Shown: positions 60,135 through 64,000 of the stretch, piece after piece
Layout of the letters: the number at the start of each line of letters is the position of its first letter
Position numbering within the stretch: position 1 is the first letter of the stretch
NCBI RefSeq assembly: GCF_023703775.1
Contig: NZ_CP098514.1
Span: 62,001 to 126,000, forward strand
DNA: 64,000 nt
Direction of reading: 5' to 3'
Source of the DNA: Haloplanus sp. GDY1
Lineage (GTDB): Archaea > Halobacteriota > Halobacteria > Halobacteriales > Haloferacaceae
Notes under the pieces: model-generated
What the model was told of the DNA's origin: nothing
Database searches by the model: none
The model's input: only the letters and a program-made list of their open reading frames with translations
Position numbers and translations under genes: made by a program

Positions 60135-61560
60135 CGCCCTCACCCCACAGGGACCGCGGGAGTTCCGGGGGGAGGTCGCTCGCCAGCAGGCCGTACCCCT
60201 GTCGGTCGACCACCCGGTCGCCGGCGAGGCCGTTGGCGTAGGCGGCGAGGGCGCCGGCGTCGACGGGGTCCTGCGTGGCGAGCAGCGCTCCGGCGGCGCC
60301 GGCCAGCACGTCGCCCGTCCCGCCGACGGTCATCCCCGGGTTGCCCGTGCGGTTCACCCGCGACGTCTCGCCGTCCGAAATCACGTCGTAGGCGCCCTTC
60401 ACGAGCAGCGCGTGGCCCAGTTCGGCGGCGAACGCCGACACCGCGTCGAGCCGGTCGCGCCAGTCGTCCGCGCTCGGGCCGCCCATCTCCCGGAGTTCGC
60501 CCCCGTGGGGCGTACACAGGAGCGTCGCCTCGGTGTCGACGTCCGGAACGACCGCGAGGGCGTCGGCGTCGATCACCGCCCGGCCGTCGAAGTCGGCGAG
60601 GAAGTCCCCGACGGCCGCCAGGGTCGCCTCGTGGTCGCCGAGGCCGGGGCCGAAGACGACGGCGTCGTGGTCGGCCGCGAGGCCGCGGACGTGGTCGAGG
60701 TTCTCGGCCGTCAGTCGGTCGCCGTCGAACGGCCGGAGGATCAGCCCCGCCTCGAACCCCTGCACCTCGCGGGCGACGGCGCGGGGGCAGGCCACCCGAA
60801 CCAGGTCGGCGCCGGCGCGCATCGCCGCCTCCGCGGCGAGGGCCGGCGCGCCGGTGTAGGGCCCCCCGCCGACGACCAGCACCTCGCCGAAGTCGCCCTT
60901 GTGGGCGTCGCCGGGGCGGGAGAGCAGGTTTCGGTCCCCGGGTCCGGTGAACAGTTCCGCCGCCTCGGGGATGCCGATGTCGGCGACGGTCACCGCCCAG
61001 TCGTCGAGGCCGGGCTTCTCGTCGTGGAAGGTGACCACGTGGTCGGCGTCGACGGCGGTGCCTGCGGCCTCGCCCGTGTCGGCGTCGACGCCGGAGGGCA
61101 CGTCGACGGCGACGACGGTGGCGGACGAGTCGTCGATCGCTTCGGCGGCCGACCGTTCCGGTTCCCGGAGCGCGCCGGTCACGCCCGTCCCGAGCATGGC
61201 GTCGACGACCACGTCGGGGTCGCCGAGGTCCAGGCTCCGCGAATCGGCGACGACCCGGGTGTCGTACTCCGCGGCCACGAGCGCGTCCCAGTTCTCGCGG
61301 GCGATGTCGGTGCCGATGGTCTCCGGGCGGCCGAGCAGGTGGACGGTCACGTCGTAGTCGTCGAGGAAGCGCGCGGCGACGAAGGCGTCGCCGCCGTTGT
61401 TGCCGCGGCCACAGACGAGGGCGACGGCGGCACCGGGGTCGGCGACCCGGCGCACCACCCCCGCGACGGCGTTGCCGCTCGACTCCATCAACTGCTTGCG
61501 CGGCACCCCGAGGGCGGCCGCGTTCTCGTCGACGGCCGCCATCCGGTCTGCGGAGATCAT
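60127..61560 (-). CDS. Bifunctional NAD(P)H-hydrate repair enzyme
   Basis: The fused NnrE-NnrD protein (477 residues) repairs damaged NADH and NADPH hydrates. The epimerase half has MESSGNAVAGVV, VALVCGRGNNGGDAFVAARF and ATVVAVDVPSGVDADTGEAA. The dehydratase half has HKGDFGEVLVVGGGPYTGAP, ALAAEAAMRAGADLVRVACP and TGNPGMTVGGTGDVLAG with the ATP loop. It is the first gene of an operon with moaC (8-nt overlap). A minus-strand TATA box (61584-61593) supports the ATG at 61560. Confidence 0.93.
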   Translation of the reverse strand: MISADRMAAVDENAAALGVPRKQLMESSGNAVAGVVRRVADPGAAVALVCGRGNNGGDAFVAARFLDDYDVTVHLLGRPETIGTDIARENWDALVAAEYDTRVVADSRSLDLGDPDVVVDAMLGTGVTGALREPERSAAEAIDDSSATVVAVDVPSGVDADTGEAAGTAVDADHVVTFHDEKPGLDDWAVTVADIGIPEAAELFTGPGDRNLLSRPGDAHKGDFGEVLVVGGGPYTGAPALAAEAAMRAGADLVRVACPRAVAREVQGFEAGLILRPFDGDRLTAENLDHVRGLAADHDAVVFGPGLGDHEATLAAVGDFLADFDGRAVIDADALAVVPDVDTEATLLCTPHGGELREMGGPSADDWRDRLDAVSAFAAELGHALLVKGAYDVISDGETSRVNRTGNPGMTVGGTGDVLAGAAGALLATQDPVDAGALAAYANGLAGDRVVDRQGYGLLASDLPPELPRSLWGEGDE

Positions 61561-61583
61561 ACCCCGGCTTCGCCCCCGCGGCC

Positions 61584-61593
61584 GTTATACTAT
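61584..61593 (-). promoter_or_regulatory. TATA box of nnrDE-moaC
   Basis: ATAGTATAAC on the minus strand, about 28 nt before the ATG; predicts a leaderless message. The plus-strand MFS gene starts 65 nt away. Confidence 0.6.
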
Positions 61594-61647
61594 TCGCCCC
61601 GGCGTCGAACGCAACCCTTGTACCGCCCCCCGTCGAACGCCGGGGAC

Positions 61648-62805
61648 GTGACCCGTCGGCTCTTCGGCACGCTCTGTGGGCTGGTCCTCTGTGCCAACTT
61701 CGGGCGGGTGGCCTTCGCCCCCCTCCTGGAGACGTTCCGGACGACGTTCCAGGTGGGGACGGGCGCCGTCGGCCTCGTGGCGACGCTCGTCTGGGTGGGC
61801 TCGGCGGTGCCGCGGATCCCGGTCGGTTACCTCGTGACGCGGATTCCGCGGGGGCGCATCGTCCTCGGCGCGGGCCTCCTCCTCACCGTCGCGTCGGCGC
61901 TGACGGCGACGACGGACTCGCTGCCCCTCCTGCAGGTGGGCGCCTTCGCCGTCGGCGTCGCCTCGGGGGCGTACTACGCGTCGGCGGTCCCCCTCATCGG
62001 CGACCTCTACCCCGACCGCGTCGGGCAGATGGCCGGGGTCCACGGGACGGCGGCGCAGACCGCGGCCGTCGTCGCGCCGACGCTCACCGTCGCCCTCGTC
62101 GCCGCCGAATCGTGGCGGGCCGTCTTCTGGCTGCTCGCGGCGGTCGGCGCGACGTTCTCGCTCCTGTTTCTCGTCGTCTCCCGGCGGCGGGACGGCGGGG
62201 TTCCCCGCGGCGCCGACCACGACTTCCTCGCGGCGCTGGCCCACTGGCGGGTCATCCTCGCGGCCGTCGTGATGGTCGGCGGCGCCGGCTTCGTCTGGCA
62301 GGGCGTGTTCAACTTCTACGTCACGTATCTCGTCACGACCAAGGGGATGGTCGCCGGGCGCGCCGGGACGCTCCTGACGGTGGCCTTCGCGGCCGGGCTG
62401 CCGGCGTTCTGGCTGGGCGGCAGCCTCGCCGACCGGCTCCCACACGTGCCCTACATCCTGGCGCTCGGGGCGGGCGTCGCCGCGGGCGTCGCGGCGCTGA
62501 CCGTCGCCGGGTCGCTCCCCGCCCTCGTCGCGGTGAGCGTCGCGCTCGGCCTCGTCGCCCACAGCCTCTTTCCCGCCCTCGACGCCTACGTCCTCGGGAC
62601 GGTGCCCGACAACCGCGGGAGCGCCTACGCCGTCTACGGCGGCCTCGCGCTCCTCGTGCAGGCCACCGGGAGCGGCGCGGTCGGACTGCTGGGCGAGATC
62701 TACCCCTTCGACGCCATCTTCCGGGGGTTCGCCCTGGGCCTCCTCGCGCTCCTCGCGCTCCTCGCGGCCCTGTATCTGCGCGGTGCCTTCCCCACCGCCG
62801 AGTGA
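61648..62805 (+). CDS. Major facilitator superfamily transporter, second
   Basis: A 385-residue 12-helix carrier starts with GTG at 61648 (MTRRLFGTLCGLVLCANFGR). The motif A-like GYLVTRIPRGRIVLGAGLLL lies between helices 2 and 3, and GGSLADRLPHVPYILALGAG marks the second half. Helices have the usual 12 stretches, with a central loop VVSRRRDGGVPRGADHD. Substrate not evident. The frame is open far upstream, over nnrDE, but that is antisense shadow. Divergent from nnrDE. Confidence 0.85.
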   Translation: MTRRLFGTLCGLVLCANFGRVAFAPLLETFRTTFQVGTGAVGLVATLVWVGSAVPRIPVGYLVTRIPRGRIVLGAGLLLTVASALTATTDSLPLLQVGAFAVGVASGAYYASAVPLIGDLYPDRVGQMAGVHGTAAQTAAVVAPTLTVALVAAESWRAVFWLLAAVGATFSLLFLVVSRRRDGGVPRGADHDFLAALAHWRVILAAVVMVGGAGFVWQGVFNFYVTYLVTTKGMVAGRAGTLLTVAFAAGLPAFWLGGSLADRLPHVPYILALGAGVAAGVAALTVAGSLPALVAVSVALGLVAHSLFPALDAYVLGTVPDNRGSAYAVYGGLALLVQATGSGAVGLLGEIYPFDAIFRGFALGLLALLALLAALYLRGAFPTAE

Positions 62806-62842
62806 AGTATCAACTAGGTTACTGAATGAGATTCTGGCGAAG

Positions 62843-62852
62843 GATTTTTACC
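62843..62852 (+). promoter_or_regulatory. TATA-like box of the HTH membrane protein gene
   Basis: GATTTTTACC centred about 29 nt before the ATG at 62876. The preceding 62806-62875 is AT-rich and contains near-repeats of GGTTACT and GGTAACT. Confidence 0.5.
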
Positions 62853-62875
62853 CTGGATTGGTAACTCACGGCGTG

Positions 62876-63484
62876 ATGTCAGGGCTGTTACCGTCACAGT
62901 TGGAGGGGGACGTGAGCGCGGAGGGGGACGGTGAACTCCGCGTCCTGTCCCTGACGGACGACGACGCCGAGGACCTCATCGGTTCGATCTCCTCGGAGAC
63001 GGCCCGTTCGATCCTGACCGCCCTGGAGGATCGCCCCGCGACGGCGTCGGAACTCGCGGAGTCGGTGTCGACGTCCCTCCAGAACGTCCGTCACCACCTC
63101 GGCAACCTCGAAGAGGCCGGGCTGGTCGAAGTCGCGGACACGCGCTACTCGGTGAAGGGACGCGAGATGAAGGTGTACGCCCCGACGCAGGACTCGCTCG
63201 TCGTCTGCGTGGGGTCGGACGCCGACAAGGAGCGCTTCCTCGACTCGCTGGATCGGCTCGTGGGCGTCCTCGCCGTCCTCGCGGTGGGGGCGTTCGCGGT
63301 CCAGCGGGCGTTCGGCGCCGGCGTCGTCGACCTCGGCGGCCCCGGGACCGCGCCCCGCGTCGGCGACGGCGTCGGGAACGCGACGGGGCCCCTGCTGGGG
63401 CTGCTTCCCCCCGGCCTCGCCTTCCTCGCGGGCGGGCTCCTGATCGTCGCGACCCTCGTCGTCTGGGACTACTACGCCCGCTGA
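62876..63484 (+). CDS. Membrane-anchored ArsR-like winged-helix protein
   Basis: The 202-residue protein begins MSGLLPSQLEGDVSAEGDGE. Its N-terminal winged-helix has IGSISSETARSILTALEDRP, ATASELAESVSTSLQNVRHH and LGNLEEAGLVEVADTRYSVK, an ArsR-type fold. Two C-terminal hydrophobic helices (about 130-150 VGVLAVLAVGAFAVQRAFGA and 175-197 LAFLAGGLLIVATLVVWDY) should tether it to the membrane. A GTG one codon upstream is an alternative start. It is immediately followed by a secreted protease-like gene, as in haloarchaeal regulator-protease pairs; it may sense an envelope signal. Confidence 0.82.
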   Translation: MSGLLPSQLEGDVSAEGDGELRVLSLTDDDAEDLIGSISSETARSILTALEDRPATASELAESVSTSLQNVRHHLGNLEEAGLVEVADTRYSVKGREMKVYAPTQDSLVVCVGSDADKERFLDSLDRLVGVLAVLAVGAFAVQRAFGAGVVDLGGPGTAPRVGDGVGNATGPLLGLLPPGLAFLAGGLLIVATLVVWDYYAR

Positions 63485-63490
63485 TCCGCC

Positions 63491-64000
63491 ATGTTCGACG
63501 CCCCCCGCGCACGCGTCGCCCTCCTCACGCTCGTCGTCGTTCTCGCGGCCGTCCAGCCGGTACCGGCGGGTGCGACCGACACGCCGCCGGCGACCGCGGC
63601 CACGGACGGCGGCGGGGAGGTCGGCACGACCATCGGCTCCGCGGTCCAGCGACACCCGTCGGGCGCCGGCGCGACGGCCGATGCGCTCCGGTCGGTCCGG
63701 GCCGACGCGGTCCACGCTCGCGGCCTCACGGGCTCCGGCGTCGACGTGGGCGTCATCGGCCGCGGCTTCGACGCGAGCAACGGGGTGATCGCACCCCACG
63801 TAGTCGAGCGACGGCGGATCGGCGGCCCGGCGGGGGCGACGGCTCACGACACCGCCGTCGCCGAGGTGGTCTCGGAGACGGCCCCCTCCGCGAACCTCTA
63901 CCTCGTCGGCGTGGGCCGGACGCCGACGCCGGCGGAGTACGCCCGGGCCGTCGAGTGGCTGACCGACCGCGGGGTCGACGTCGTCGTCGACTCCGGGAGC
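63491..64000 (+). CDS. Secreted subtilase-like protein (3' end outside window)
   Basis: The 170-residue part begins MFDAPRARVALLTLVVVLAA followed by VQPVPAGA, a Sec signal peptide. A subtilase-like domain follows: LTGSGVDVGVIGRGFDASNG, and AHDTAVAEVVSETAPSANLY with the His. The position of the catalytic Asp (D in VGVIDxG) holds Gly here (VGVIGRG); the Ser would be downstream. It may be an inactive subtilase, or use a shifted residue. It starts 6 nt after the membrane regulator stop, so both are in one operon. Confidence 0.75.
   Translation, partial: MFDAPRARVALLTLVVVLAAVQPVPAGATDTPPATAATDGGGEVGTTIGSAVQRHPSGAGATADALRSVRADAVHARGLTGSGVDVGVIGRGFDASNGVIAPHVVERRRIGGPAGATAHDTAVAEVVSETAPSANLYLVGVGRTPTPAEYARAVEWLTDRGVDVVVDSGS

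Noticed and set aside
59908-61647. Upstream extension of the second MFS frame
   Set aside because: Antisense to moaC and nnrDE; the GTG at 61648 gives a normal first helix.

Overview
The window is 64 kb of very GC-rich DNA (roughly 70% by eye) with dense genes, strongly acidic predicted proteins, many near-leaderless starts about 25 nt after TATA-like boxes, and haloarchaea-specific families: CetZ, RPA with RPA-associated protein, Gins51/PriS, PGF-CTERM sorting tails, DUF5789 and an IS1341-type TnpB. It is almost certainly chromosomal DNA of a haloarchaeon (class Halobacteria). The genus cannot be fixed from the sequence alone. I see no rRNA, tRNA or CRISPR array.

Layout. 1-11.7 kb is mostly housekeeping: the C-terminal part of a CetZ tubulin-like protein, UspA, FolD, a candidate small RNA, an AI-2E-type permease, FEN1, DUF5789 and GYD-domain proteins, a DUF2182/DUF1326 pair, MutY, BolA and fumarase. 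11.9-19.6 kb holds a small zinc protein, a secreted PGF-CTERM metalloprotease, the PriS/Gins51 replication pair, MscS, a second UspA, dodecin, and a divergent GNAT/methyltransferase pair whose genes both carry in-frame palindromic tandem repeats. 19.6-30.3 kb has two small membrane proteins, an MFS carrier, an ornithine-cyclodeaminase homologue, and a minus-strand run containing the ribosome-rescue proteins pelota and RqcH around a large Tat-exported beta-propeller/transmembrane/protein-kinase receptor.

30.4-39.2 kb contains a MutS-like ATPase, a CRTAC1-type FG-GAP protein, a zinc protein, a degenerate IS1341-type TnpB element inserted against the 3' end of an XPD/DinG-like helicase, a lipoprotein and a DoxX remnant. 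39.2-44.7 kb is a putative sugar-acid or hydroxyacid catabolic cluster: atypical SDR, enolase-superfamily dehydratase, LarA-like protein, FAH hydrolase and D-2-hydroxyacid dehydrogenase. 44.7-54.5 kb has two NUDIX hydrolases, a CDC48-type AAA ATPase and a DNA-repair operon read as RPA, RPA-associated protein, phosphoesterase, Lhr helicase.

54.6-64 kb carries ArfC (riboflavin pathway), thioredoxin, a TrmB-like regulator frameshifted in a G-rich tract, SBDS, a FUN14 protein, HflX, MoaC, NnrDE, an MFS carrier, a membrane-anchored HTH protein and the start of a secreted subtilase-like protein.

Most notable: (i) a free-standing structured small-RNA candidate at about 4046-4140; (ii) palindromic in-frame repeats in two adjacent genes near 18.3 and 18.8 kb; (iii) the TrmB G-tract frameshift with a hairpin leader; (iv) the propeller-kinase receptor between ribosome-rescue genes; (v) the TnpB element whose terminal hairpin supplies the stop codon of the neighbouring helicase.
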